A stretch of 5,351 nt of DNA, taken from the NCBI GenBank assembly GCA_002316595.1, contig DCDV01000010.1:1-5351 (forward strand), given 5' to 3'. Made by a program: the position numbers and the translations under genes. The stretch comes from Mageeibacillus sp. UBA1046. GTDB taxonomy: Bacteria; Bacillota; Clostridia; Saccharofermentanales; DTU023. A model generated the notes under the pieces. That model had not been told where the DNA came from, did no database searches, and worked only from the letters and a program-made list of their open reading frames with translations. Shown in pieces: positions 1 to 5,351 of the stretch (position 1 is its first letter; each line of letters starts with the position of its first letter).

Positions 1-34
1 AAGGGCGGTGTCTTAACCCCTTGACCATCGGGCC
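1..34 (-). tRNA. tRNA-Glu, 5' half only (cut by window edge)
   Basis: Read on the minus strand from 34 down to 1, this is the 5' half of a tRNA. It has a seven-base acceptor strand GGCCCGA, a D-arm with GTC/GAC, the anticodon-stem strand CCGCC and the loop bases CTT. The last visible base is tRNA position 34, a T, so the anticodon starts with U. The half closely resembles bacterial tRNA-Glu(UUC), which shares the GGTTAAGACACCGCC block. The amino-acid assignment rests on that resemblance, because the rest of the anticodon lies outside the window. It follows tRNA-Met by only 4 bases, so the two are surely in one transcript. Confidence 0.85.
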
Positions 35-38
35 CTCT

Positions 39-115
39 TGGTAGCGGCAGCAGGATTTGAACCTGCGACTCTTCGGGTATGAACCGAATGCTCTGGCCAG
101 CTGAGCTATACCGCC
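39..115 (-). tRNA. tRNA-Met (CAU), elongator type
   Basis: A complete 77-base tRNA with encoded CCA (39-41). The acceptor stem GGCGGTA pairs with TGCCGCT (with G1-U72 and one U-G wobble) and the discriminator is A. The anticodon stem TTCGG/CCGAA encloses the loop TTCATAC, giving anticodon CAT at 79-81. The T-arm is GCAGG/CCTGC around TTCAAAT. Initiator tRNAs have an unpaired C1-A72 and three consecutive G-C pairs in the anticodon stem; neither is present, so this is not tRNA-fMet. A CAU anticodon could also belong to the lysidine-modified tRNA-Ile2, but the body closely matches Bacillus-type elongator tRNA-Met. It is the first gene of a tRNA operon continuing off the left edge. Confidence 0.95.
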
Positions 116-144
116 ATGATGGTGCTTGAATAAATCGCTTCATG

Positions 145-174
145 ATTCTACCAGTGACTTGAATGCTCTGTCAA
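145..174 (-). promoter_or_regulatory. Sigma-70/SigA-type promoter of the tRNA operon
   Basis: On the minus strand a perfect -35 TTGACA (174-169) is followed, after an 18-base spacer, by the -10 TAGAAT (150-145), which matches TATAAT at five of six positions. The spacer ends in TGG just before the -10, giving an extended -10 (TGn). Transcription would start near 138, about 23 bases before the mature 5' end of tRNA-Met, a normal leader for a tRNA operon. It is the only near-consensus promoter I found in the window. Confidence 0.8.
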
Positions 175-410
175 CTCTTCTCCCATACCTTTCAAAGTTG
201 GATAATAAAACGAAGTGCGCACTCGATCATCTACATTGTATTGCAAACCAGAATGTGTAATTAGAATTGCAAAGATCGTCTATCCTTAACCTTTGCTCCT
301 GTCACCCTTGTTCTAAAACAATTGTAAGTAATGTATCATATAAATTGCATCAGATGTGGATTACGATCACGTATCAGAAGAAGAAATATTTAATTTGATG
401 GCAGAGGATT
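175..410. other. Non-coding stretch between the divergent tRNA operon and the first protein gene
   Basis: AT-rich and without a convincing coding frame. It should hold the promoter of the plus-strand gene at 411, but no box pair is strong. The best candidate is TTCTAA (311-316), a 17-base spacer and TATCAT (334-339); its -10 matches at five of six positions and its -35 at only three. A second pair, TTGCAA (241-246) with TAGAAT (262-267), has a poor 15-base spacer. The octamer ATTGCAAA occurs twice, at 240-247 and 266-273, 26 bases apart, which could be a paired protein-binding site or chance. No terminator or riboswitch-like fold was recognised. Confidence 0.4.
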
Positions 411-1493
411 ATGACAGAAATAATTTGGGACAATGAACATTACCGCGAGCTGACAAAGTCTTGGAATCAAGCTATGTGCAGTCGTTTTGAAAGTGTCTTC
501 AGTAACCTTCACAAGATGGAAGCTATAACTGAAAGTGACCTGTCTGAGCGCGTATACAAATACTCTCTTGACTTGATGAAAGGATGGTATAAGGAGCCTT
601 CACCCACCGCCGGGCTCAGCAATGCTGAATTTATCGCTCAAATCAATGATCTGAATGAGCTGATCAGGCTGGCAGCCACCATGAGTGTCTACGGTGATAT
701 GATTGTCCCCGACTTAGTTATCAAGGGGTTAATGGAATTTGGCGTGGACTCTATGGATGCTATGGTCAGAGAAATAATGAGAGTTGACTTTGAAGCAGCC
801 GGGAAAATCCCGGACGTTGATGAGACAGACTATTTTAGTGCCTTCACCATATTGCCTGGCGCACCCCCTGAGGATAAAGTGACCATACTCGATTATGACC
901 TCACCGGAGAAAAGCGGGGACTAACCGCGGAAGAGATTGATTGCGCAGAAGAAATTGATTACTCGGAATGTGAGAGTCAGGCACCGCAAAGAGTTGCAGC
1001 ATCCTTCTTAAACTTGATTTCTAATCATTCCGCAGCAGTCTACATCCCCCTGATTGTTGAAAAATTTGCAGCCACTAATAATCCGGATATCTATATTCAG
1101 GAGGCACTGGCTCACTACCTTACTGAGGCAGGCCAAAAATCGCCCGACTGGATGATGTCATGGCTGACAAATACCATTGAAAACCGTGAAGATCTGCGGG
1201 CACATCCGGTTATATATCTGGTAATGTCAGGGATAGCCTCTGCTCATCATTCCGGAAATACAAGCAACGCGCTAGCTTTGCTGATTCGCAGTCTGGAATA
1301 TATGAAAAACAAAGCGGACGGTGTCAGCTGTTTGGCAATTCTGGGGGATCAAAGAGCAATACCTTTCCTCAGAGCTTGGCTGCAAAATCATCAAAACCAA
1401 ATGGATGAAGAGACCTGGCATGAATTTACTGCTGCCATTCGTAATCTTGGCGGCAAAGTCGACCCTGCGGATCACCCGTCCCGCTTTCACTAA
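411..1493 (+). CDS. Hypothetical acidic helical protein with HEAT-like C-terminus
   Basis: I do not recognise the family of this 360-residue protein. It has no signal peptide or membrane segment, so it is probably cytoplasmic. It is acidic, most clearly at residues 153-187, where a D/E-rich linker separates two helical halves. The N-terminal half (about 1-130) is predicted helical. The C-terminal half (about 190-347) reads as successive amphipathic helix pairs. The segment around 298-325, with LAILGDQRAIPFLRAWL, resembles a HEAT or PBS-lyase-like repeat, where an L-G-D-x-R-A-I-P turn joins two helices. Such repeats usually mediate protein-protein contacts; no catalytic motif is visible. The ATG at 411 is preceded by AGAGG at 403-407, only 3 bases away, a tight ribosome binding site. 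An in-frame stop at 396-398 rules out a longer form. It is co-oriented with rocB but separated by 164 bases, so co-transcription is uncertain. Confidence 0.8.
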   Translation: MTEIIWDNEHYRELTKSWNQAMCSRFESVFSNLHKMEAITESDLSERVYKYSLDLMKGWYKEPSPTAGLSNAEFIAQINDLNELIRLAATMSVYGDMIVPDLVIKGLMEFGVDSMDAMVREIMRVDFEAAGKIPDVDETDYFSAFTILPGAPPEDKVTILDYDLTGEKRGLTAEEIDCAEEIDYSECESQAPQRVAASFLNLISNHSAAVYIPLIVEKFAATNNPDIYIQEALAHYLTEAGQKSPDWMMSWLTNTIENREDLRAHPVIYLVMSGIASAHHSGNTSNALALLIRSLEYMKNKADGVSCLAILGDQRAIPFLRAWLQNHQNQMDEETWHEFTAAIRNLGGKVDPADHPSRFH

Positions 1494-1657
1494 CTGATAT
1501 GTTTCTTAAGCGATAGAGAATAAATAGCTGAAATTAATATTTACTTTGCTTAGTACACAGCGTTGTCGAGATCGAAGAAACTGAAGGTTAACTCCGGCCG
1601 CCAAGCTGGCTGCAAAGTTTATTCGGAATATATTACTTAGCAACAAGGAGATTAGAT
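1494..1657 (+). other. Spacer before the rocB-like gene, with a small hairpin
   Basis: A 164-base gap between two co-oriented genes. It contains a short inverted repeat, GCCGCCA (1597-1603) and TGGCTGC (1607-1613), with a three-base loop and one internal mismatch. No T-run follows, so it is a poor terminator. No good sigma-70 box pair was found: TATATT at 1629-1634 has no matching -35 and lies too close to the ribosome binding site. Whether the gap holds a promoter or is simply a long intra-operon spacer cannot be told by eye. Confidence 0.35.
1645..1650 (+). promoter_or_regulatory. Ribosome binding site fixing the GTG start of the rocB-like gene
   Basis: AAGGAG lies 7 bases before the GTG at 1658, an ideal spacing. 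The start context is ATGTG, so an ATG at 1656 overlaps the GTG. The ATG frame closes at a TAG after about 30 codons, while the GTG frame gives the full-length M20 protein. The site therefore supports GTG as the productive start. Confidence 0.8.
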
Positions 1658-3379
1658 GTGCAGCGAGATCTGGAAGCTTTATTTCTTCAACTGGTTCAAC
1701 AAAGAAGCATCGTCAGCTCTGCCGGCGAAATTGAGATTATTGATTTCATAGAGCAGTATCTGCAAAGCTGGGACTACTTTAAGGAAAATCCTGCCAAACT
1801 TGTCCGTGTGCCGACACAAAATGATCCTCTTGGCCGCTCTTCTCTTCTGGTCTGTGTTTCGGGACAAGAAGCCAGGGAAACAGTAATCCTGTTGGGCCAT
1901 ACTGATACCGTGGAAGTTGATGATTACGGCCTGCTGCAGGATCTGGCGACGAATCCGCACGAACTAAAGCAAGCTCTGCAGGCCGGCGGCCGGGACCTGA
2001 ATCCAAAAGCTAAAGAAGAAATTATTGAAGACGATTATTTTTGGGGACGAGGAACTCTGGATATGAAAGCCGGTGTAGCCAACGAGCTGCATCTTCTCAA
2101 AAATCTGTCTGAAAACAGAGAAGAATTTAAGGGGCATGTTGTCGCCTTATTTGTCTGTGACGAAGAAGGCAACTCTGCAGGTATGATCACAGCCGTTGAG
2201 GCGCTTTTGAAATGGCGGGACGATAACAGCGCAGAAATTATCGGAGCCATAAATACCGACTATAATACCGCGCAGTACCCGGGAGATAAGCACTACTATC
2301 TTTATCGAGGAACCGTCGGCAAAATCATGCCCGCCTTTTATGTGCGTACAATTGAAACCCACGCCGGTGATCCATTCGCAGGCTTAGATGCCAATCTGGT
2401 GCTGGCTGATCTGGTAAGCGAGATTACTCTAAATCCGAAATACAGTGATACTGCAGCCGGAGAGGTATCAGTTCCGCCCATCACCCTGAAAATGGCTGAC
2501 CTCAAAAATGTTTATTCCGTAAAAACTAATCATGAGGCCTGGACCTTAATAAGTGTGCCCTTGTTCGGGCAAAGTCCATCTGATGTTATAAAAAAGATGA
2601 TAGCTGCTGCCAGAAAAGCTTCTGACAGATCAATGGAGAAATTCTATCGCTACCAGGAGACCTATAACAGAAAGGCGAACATCCCGGCCTCAAACATTTT
2701 TCCTGATTTCGAAATAATTACCTTGTCCGAGTTAATTAAGAGATGCGCAGATATATTGGGACTGGATCAAGCCTCTCTCCTGGATAGATATTTGTGTAAA
2801 GGCTCAAAACTCTCGAACCTGACTGATACAAGGGAGCAGACATTGCAATTGATGCGACAGCTTGAGCTGATCCTGCCTGACAGAAGACCAAGAATCGTAA
2901 TCGGCTTTGCTCCACCCTTCTATCCTGCCATCTCTTATTCACAGTTCAAGACGGATTTCTATGACAGGATTGATGTTAGCATCCGTTCGACAGCTATGAA
3001 ATTGCATGCTGACGATATGATTGATTCAGCGCTTAACCGCCAAGCTGAGGGCATTAATAAAGTTGATCTAAGCTACCGGCTGGGTGTCGGTAAAAAGCTT
3101 ACGGTAAAGACCTTTTATCCTTATATTTCGGATCTGAGCTATCTGGCTTTGCCTTATAGTGATGACGATCTTGAGCTTTTAGGTGAGAATATGCCGACAA
3201 TGGGACGCAGCTACAAAATCCCTCTCGAGACCATTCGCGCTCTTAATTGCCCTGTTATCAATCTGGGAGCATACGGCTATGACGCTCATAAATGGACCGA
3301 GCGGGTAGAACGTGACTACAGTTTCCGCATCTTGCCCGAGCTGCTGTCTGGAATTATCCGGGATCTGCTCGGCATCTAG
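1658..3379 (+). CDS. rocB: RocB-family M20 metallopeptidase / predicted deacylase
   Basis: This 573-residue cytoplasmic protein belongs to the M20 (ArgE/DapE/CPG2-like) di-zinc hydrolases. Its length and C-terminal motifs fit RocB, the arginine-utilisation protein of Bacillus (about 566 residues), better than the usual 370-450-residue M20 enzymes. Visible motifs, in order: GHTDT with metal ligand H81 and supporting D83; GRGTLDMKAG with bridging D135; CDEEGNS with general base E169 and ligand E170; the ligand candidate D201; the lid-domain motif THAGDPFAG with H235; and the final ligand H544 in DAHKWTER. All expected catalytic positions are present, so the enzyme should be active. The RocB-typical blocks PRIVIGFAPPFYP (411-423) and the DAHKWTER end are also seen. 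The exact substrate of RocB proteins is not established; cleavage of an N-acyl or peptide bond on an arginine-related compound is inferred. No other roc gene is in the window, and the nearest neighbour downstream is a convergent amino-acid transporter. Translation starts at GTG. Confidence 0.88.
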   Translation: MQRDLEALFLQLVQQRSIVSSAGEIEIIDFIEQYLQSWDYFKENPAKLVRVPTQNDPLGRSSLLVCVSGQEARETVILLGHTDTVEVDDYGLLQDLATNPHELKQALQAGGRDLNPKAKEEIIEDDYFWGRGTLDMKAGVANELHLLKNLSENREEFKGHVVALFVCDEEGNSAGMITAVEALLKWRDDNSAEIIGAINTDYNTAQYPGDKHYYLYRGTVGKIMPAFYVRTIETHAGDPFAGLDANLVLADLVSEITLNPKYSDTAAGEVSVPPITLKMADLKNVYSVKTNHEAWTLISVPLFGQSPSDVIKKMIAAARKASDRSMEKFYRYQETYNRKANIPASNIFPDFEIITLSELIKRCADILGLDQASLLDRYLCKGSKLSNLTDTREQTLQLMRQLELILPDRRPRIVIGFAPPFYPAISYSQFKTDFYDRIDVSIRSTAMKLHADDMIDSALNRQAEGINKVDLSYRLGVGKKLTVKTFYPYISDLSYLALPYSDDDLELLGENMPTMGRSYKIPLETIRALNCPVINLGAYGYDAHKWTERVERDYSFRILPELLSGIIRDLLGI

Positions 3380-3389
3380 CAGCAGATCC
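3361..3389 (+). terminator. Terminator-like hairpin enclosing the rocB stop codon
   Basis: GGATCTGCT (3361-3369) and AGCAGATCC (3381-3389) form a perfect 9-bp stem with an 11-base loop, and a G-T wobble can extend it by one pair. The TAG stop (3377-3379) sits in the loop, so the 5' arm encodes the last residues of the protein. The tail TCTTCATATTC is only moderately T-rich, so termination may be partial. The hairpin may also protect the mRNA 3' end. Confidence 0.5.
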
Positions 3390-3485
3390 TCTTCATATTC
3401 ATCAGGCAAGCCTGTGTTCTGTCTGCCGGCTCACTAAATGCAGATTCCGCACCGGCAGCGGCCCGACGATCTTGCAGCAGTGCAG

Positions 3486-3520
3486 TCTAATTAGTTTTCT
3501 GCATATAAGAACTCCACAAT
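3486..3520 (+). repeat. Direct repeat, copy 1 (35 bases)
   Basis: The 35-base unit matches copy 2 at 31 of 35 positions with no gaps, and the copies start exactly 70 bases apart. The last 26 bases, from TTTTCTGCA to the ACTCCACAAT end, differ at a single position (3504 T versus 3574 A). The other three differences are clustered near the left end (3490, 3492, 3494). In this copy AGTTTT (3493-3498) can pair with AAGAACT (3508-3513) as a weak hairpin. Unlike copy 2, it is not followed by the complementary TGGAGT arm. Confidence 0.8.
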
Positions 3521-3555
3521 TTATAGTGTTGTACTGTCGCGGGCTTTTGTAGAGG

Positions 3556-3590
3556 TCTAGTAAATTTTCTGCAAATAAGAACTCCACAAT
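3556..3590 (+). repeat. Direct repeat, copy 2 (35 bases)
   Basis: Second copy of the 35-base unit. Its right part also forms the left arm of the hairpin at 3576-3614. Read on the minus strand, similarity between the copies may continue weakly beyond TAGAC into a CTACAA/CTGCAA stretch, so the ancestral unit may have been longer. Both copies have the same orientation. I do not recognise the family; a decayed mobile-element end or a dispersed intergenic repeat is possible. Confidence 0.8.
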
Positions 3591-3614
3591 GGCCTGGCCT
3601 GAATGGAGTTTTTA
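3576..3614. terminator. Candidate bidirectional terminator between convergent genes
   Basis: AAGAACTCCA (3577-3586) pairs with TGGAGTTTTT (3604-3613), with one G-T wobble. One more T-A pair makes an 11-bp stem around a 17-base loop that contains the tandem GGCCT GGCCT. On the minus strand the 3' arm runs into TTCTTATTT, 27 bases after the stop of the ABC ATPase. On the plus strand the 3' arm ends in five T's, which could stop read-through from rocB. The stem is AT-rich and the loop large, so strength is uncertain. Confidence 0.45.
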
Positions 3615-3640
3615 CTATTGCATTTAAATCCCTGAAGATT

Positions 3641-4426
3641 TTAGATTGCAGTGTCTTTTTTACTTTTCTCTCTTCTGAATCTGGCGAGAAAGTCTTTGGT
3701 CTGAGGACTGCGCGGATTGCCGAATATCTCTTCCGGTGCGCCGCTTTCATGGATTATGCCTTCATGCATAAAAACGACTTTATTGCTTACTTCCTGGGCA
3801 AAGGCCATCTCGTGGGTCACAACCAGCATTGTCATGCCCTCTTCTGCCAGGTTTTGCATTACATTCAGGACTTCTCCTACAGTCTCAGGGTCCAGAGCGG
3901 AGGTAGGCTCATCAAAGAGCAGGATGTCCGGATCCATAGCCAGGGCTCTGGCGATGGCGACACGCTGCTTTTGTCCGCCGGAAATCTGACTCGGCTTGGC
4001 CTTGATATAGGGAGTCATGCCGACTTTCTGCAGATATTCCATAGCACGCTTATGAGCTTCGGCCTTGCTGCGCTTCAGCACTCTCACCTGCCCGACAATA
4101 CAATTCTCCAGAATGGTCATATTGTTGAAGAGATTAAAGGACTGAAAGACCATGCCGACATTGGACCGGTATTCAGGAATATTTACACCGCGGCTTAGTA
4201 CATTAACGCCGCGGTAGATAATCTCACCGTCTGTGGGGATTTCCAGCTGATTGATGCAGCGGAGAAGCGTAGATTTGCCGGAGCCTGATGCTCCGATGAT
4301 GCTGATGACATCGCCAAAATAAACCTCGAAGTCGATATCCTTCAGCACATAGTTAGTGCCGAAAGCCTTGGTCAGATGCCTGATCTCCAATATAGGTTCA
4401 TTCAGATTTGTGTAAATATCAGCCAT
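3641..4426 (-). CDS. Polar amino-acid ABC transporter, ATP-binding protein
   Basis: This 261-residue protein is a complete ABC ATPase of the polar amino-acid uptake (PAAT) family, the group of GlnQ, HisP and ArtP. It sits on the inner membrane face and powers import through the permease encoded just upstream. Motifs in order: Walker A GASGSGKST (45-53), Q-loop Q95 in VFQSFNLF, signature ISGGQKQR (148-155), Walker B ILLFDEP with catalytic E173, D-loop SALD (176-179) and switch histidine H205 in THEMAFA. The phrases FNLFNNMTILEN and HEMAFAQEVS are hallmarks of this family. All functional residues are intact and the length is usual (about 240-260). The ATG (4424-4426) overlaps the permease stop by 8 bases (ATGGCTGA), which implies translational coupling. 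The substrate cannot be read from the ATPase; glutamine, arginine, histidine, cystine or similar are all possible. I therefore give no symbol. Confidence 0.95.
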   Translation of the reverse strand: MADIYTNLNEPILEIRHLTKAFGTNYVLKDIDFEVYFGDVISIIGASGSGKSTLLRCINQLEIPTDGEIIYRGVNVLSRGVNIPEYRSNVGMVFQSFNLFNNMTILENCIVGQVRVLKRSKAEAHKRAMEYLQKVGMTPYIKAKPSQISGGQKQRVAIARALAMDPDILLFDEPTSALDPETVGEVLNVMQNLAEEGMTMLVVTHEMAFAQEVSNKVVFMHEGIIHESGAPEEIFGNPRSPQTKDFLARFRREKSKKDTAI

Positions 4427-5264
4427 CTTTTCCCTGCTCTCTCTTCTGCATGATTAAGCGGTCTTCATCGTTTGCTTTCCCTGAATATCTGTAAGTTCCG
4501 GCCGTCATAACCAGAGGGTCGGCTGCAGCCAGTTCATAGCTGCTGTCTCCGTCCATCTTTTTCTCCAGCCAGCGCAGAATAAAGGAAGCCACCAGGGTCA
4601 GGGTCAGGTAACCTACCATCTCAACTGTTGCCGAAGGGAAATAGAGAAAAGTAGCTCCGGTCGCAGCGCGGTGTGCCGCAAAGAAATCCGGGAAGCCTAT
4701 GATGAACATTACTGAGGTGTCCTTGACATTGATAATGAAGTTGTTGCCGATTTGCGGCATGATGTTTCTTAATGCCTGCGGCAGGATGACGGAGGTCATT
4801 GACTGGTAGTGGTTCATGCCGATGGCTTTAGCGCCCTCGAATTGCCCTCGGTCAATCGAGATGATGCCGCCGCGCACCGACTCAGTCATATAAGCTCCTG
4901 TATTGACCGAGACGATAATTATGGAGGCAAGCCAGACACTGCTGAATCTTACGGCGTTGTTAGTGACGTAGGGCAGGCCGTAATATACGAAAACCGCCTG
5001 CAGCACCATGGGTGTGCCGCGAAATACTTCTACATAGACACGGACGACAACTCTGATCAAGGCCAGAAAGAACCTCTTAAGCGGAGGATCATTCTTCGTA
5101 TAGGGAATCGTATTTAATACGCCGCAGACAAATCCGATGACGACGCCGATCAGTGTAGCCACCAAGGCTAAAACCAGGGTAGACCTGATTCCCCGCAGAT
5201 AAGAATCGCCGTAATTATTCCAGAGATTGACAATGTCCTGAATCAGCTCTGTAAATTTATTCAT
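4419..5264 (-). CDS. Polar amino-acid ABC transporter, permease protein (HisM/GlnP type)
   Basis: This 281-residue integral membrane protein has the transmembrane fold of PAAT permeases. The opening YLRGIRSTLVLALVATLIG leads into the first helix (about 28-52). The family block VEVFRGTPMVLQ is at 78-89, and further helices lie near 85-100, 106-121 and 213-233. The EAA loop that docks on the ATPase is at 143-162 (EGAKAIGM ... VILP), followed by ALRNIMPQIGNNFI and the conserved KDTSVMFIIG (181-190). The soluble C-terminal tail (about 237-281) is charged and longer than usual; PAAT permeases are commonly about 210-240 residues. I chose ATG 5264, preceded by AGGA 5 bases away and AAGGA 10 bases away. 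A TTG at 5303 would add 13 polar residues encoded inside a strong hairpin. No stop closes that frame before the window edge. The gene is coupled to the ATPase gene downstream. A substrate-binding protein is expected outside the window. Confidence 0.92.
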   Translation of the reverse strand: MNKFTELIQDIVNLWNNYGDSYLRGIRSTLVLALVATLIGVVIGFVCGVLNTIPYTKNDPPLKRFFLALIRVVVRVYVEVFRGTPMVLQAVFVYYGLPYVTNNAVRFSSVWLASIIIVSVNTGAYMTESVRGGIISIDRGQFEGAKAIGMNHYQSMTSVILPQALRNIMPQIGNNFIINVKDTSVMFIIGFPDFFAAHRAATGATFLYFPSATVEMVGYLTLTLVASFILRWLEKKMDGDSSYELAAADPLVMTAGTYRYSGKANDEDRLIMQKREQGKDG

Positions 5265-5290
5265 TAAAGTCCTGTCCTTACTCCGCTTAG

Positions 5291-5347
5291 CCGCAGTCTG
5301 CAATCCGCCCGATCGACCGGGATCCGGGCACGGACTGCAGACTGCGG
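5291..5347 (-). promoter_or_regulatory. Long imperfect hairpin upstream of the permease gene
   Basis: CCGCAGTCTGCA (5291-5302) is perfectly complementary to TGCAGACTGCGG (5336-5347). Inside, after one mismatch, TCC (5304-5306) pairs with GGA (5332-5334), then GCCC (5307-5310) with GGGC (5326-5329), then GATC (5311-5314) with GATC (5321-5324), leaving loop GACCGG. The whole 57-base element folds into a rod of about 23 pairs with two small bulges. It ends 26 bases before the permease ATG. On the minus strand no T-run follows, so it is not a standard intrinsic terminator. In transport operons, hairpins between the binding-protein gene and the permease gene can protect the upstream message and lower permease expression; that role is inferred here. 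Confidence 0.6.
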
Positions 5348-5351
5348 GCCC

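Larger units (their letters stand above)
3380..3640. other. Convergent intergenic region with repeats and hairpins
   Basis: This 261-base gap separates the stops of the rocB-like gene and the ABC ATPase. No credible gene is seen: open frames here have no ribosome binding site and mostly translate the repeat copies. Besides the two direct repeats and the hairpins listed separately, it holds an inverted repeat CTGCCGG (3423-3429) / CCGGCAG (3452-3458) with a 22-base loop, and a TGCAG/TGCAG doublet at 3474-3485. The middle part (3415-3485) is more GC-rich than the repeat portion (3486-3640), so the latter may have a separate origin. Confidence 0.5.

Noticed and set aside
39..115. Integration site (att) at the tRNA genes
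   Set aside because: No integrase, no duplicated tRNA 3' end and no abrupt composition change were seen nearby.
398..436. 12-residue open frame from ATG 398 overlapping the start of the gene at 411
   Set aside because: It is very short, has no ribosome binding site of its own and no leader-peptide features such as codon runs or attenuator hairpins.
1629..1634. TATATT as the -10 box of a rocB promoter
   Set aside because: The hexamer 17 bases upstream (CTGGCT) matches the -35 consensus poorly, and the start would fall almost on the ribosome binding site.
3402..3587. Small minus-strand protein genes in the convergent gap
   Set aside because: These frames have no ribosome binding site and mainly translate the two direct repeats, which explains the repeated CGVLICRK peptide.
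3486..3590. Minimal CRISPR array (two repeats of about 35 bases around a 35-base spacer)
   Set aside because: There are only two copies, with 4 mismatches mostly at one end; no third copy, leader or cas gene is present. A local or dispersed repeat is simpler.
3749..4198. 149-codon plus-strand frame opposite the ABC ATPase
   Set aside because: It is antisense to a complete ATPase with all motifs intact and has no recognisable protein features.
5265..5303. N-terminal extension of the permease from TTG 5303
   Set aside because: The added 13 residues are polar and partly encoded by the hairpin arm. The ATG at 5264 has a proper ribosome binding site and matches the usual family N-terminus.

Overview
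The window reads as an ordinary chromosomal segment of a moderate-GC Firmicute, probably a clostridium-like or bacillus-like lineage. The grounds are an elongator tRNA-Met that looks like the Bacillus one, AGGAG-type ribosome binding sites, a RocB-family M20 peptidase (a family known mainly from Firmicutes) and a polar amino-acid ABC transporter. I cannot name the species.

Layout. On the left edge (1-174, minus strand) is the start of a tRNA operon: a consensus-like promoter, tRNA-Met(CAU), a 4-base gap, and the first half of a tRNA-Glu cut by the window edge inside its anticodon. A non-coding stretch (about 175-410) leads to a plus-strand gene (411-1493) for an unrecognised acidic, all-helical protein with a HEAT-like C-terminus. 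A 164-base gap follows, then a GTG-started rocB-like metallopeptidase/deacylase gene (1658-3379) whose stop codon lies in the loop of a terminator-like hairpin. The convergent gap 3380-3640 holds a 35-base direct repeat (two copies exactly 70 bases apart) and a second hairpin, usable as a terminator from either side. The right third, on the minus strand, is a translationally coupled transporter pair: permease (4419-5264) then ATPase (3641-4426), overlapping by 8 bases. A long hairpin (5291-5347) sits just upstream of the permease, where such operons commonly join a substrate-binding-protein gene. That gene, if present, is outside the window.

How they may work together. The transporter would import a polar amino acid or small peptide-like solute. 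The RocB-like enzyme would be a cytoplasmic hydrolase of an N-acyl or peptide-like bond; in Bacillus its namesake belongs to the arginine-utilisation regulon. The two units are convergent, not co-transcribed, so a functional link is only suggestive. I found no convincing undescribed system. The least explained items are the 70-base-spaced repeat, the long hairpin before the permease and the unassigned 360-residue protein.
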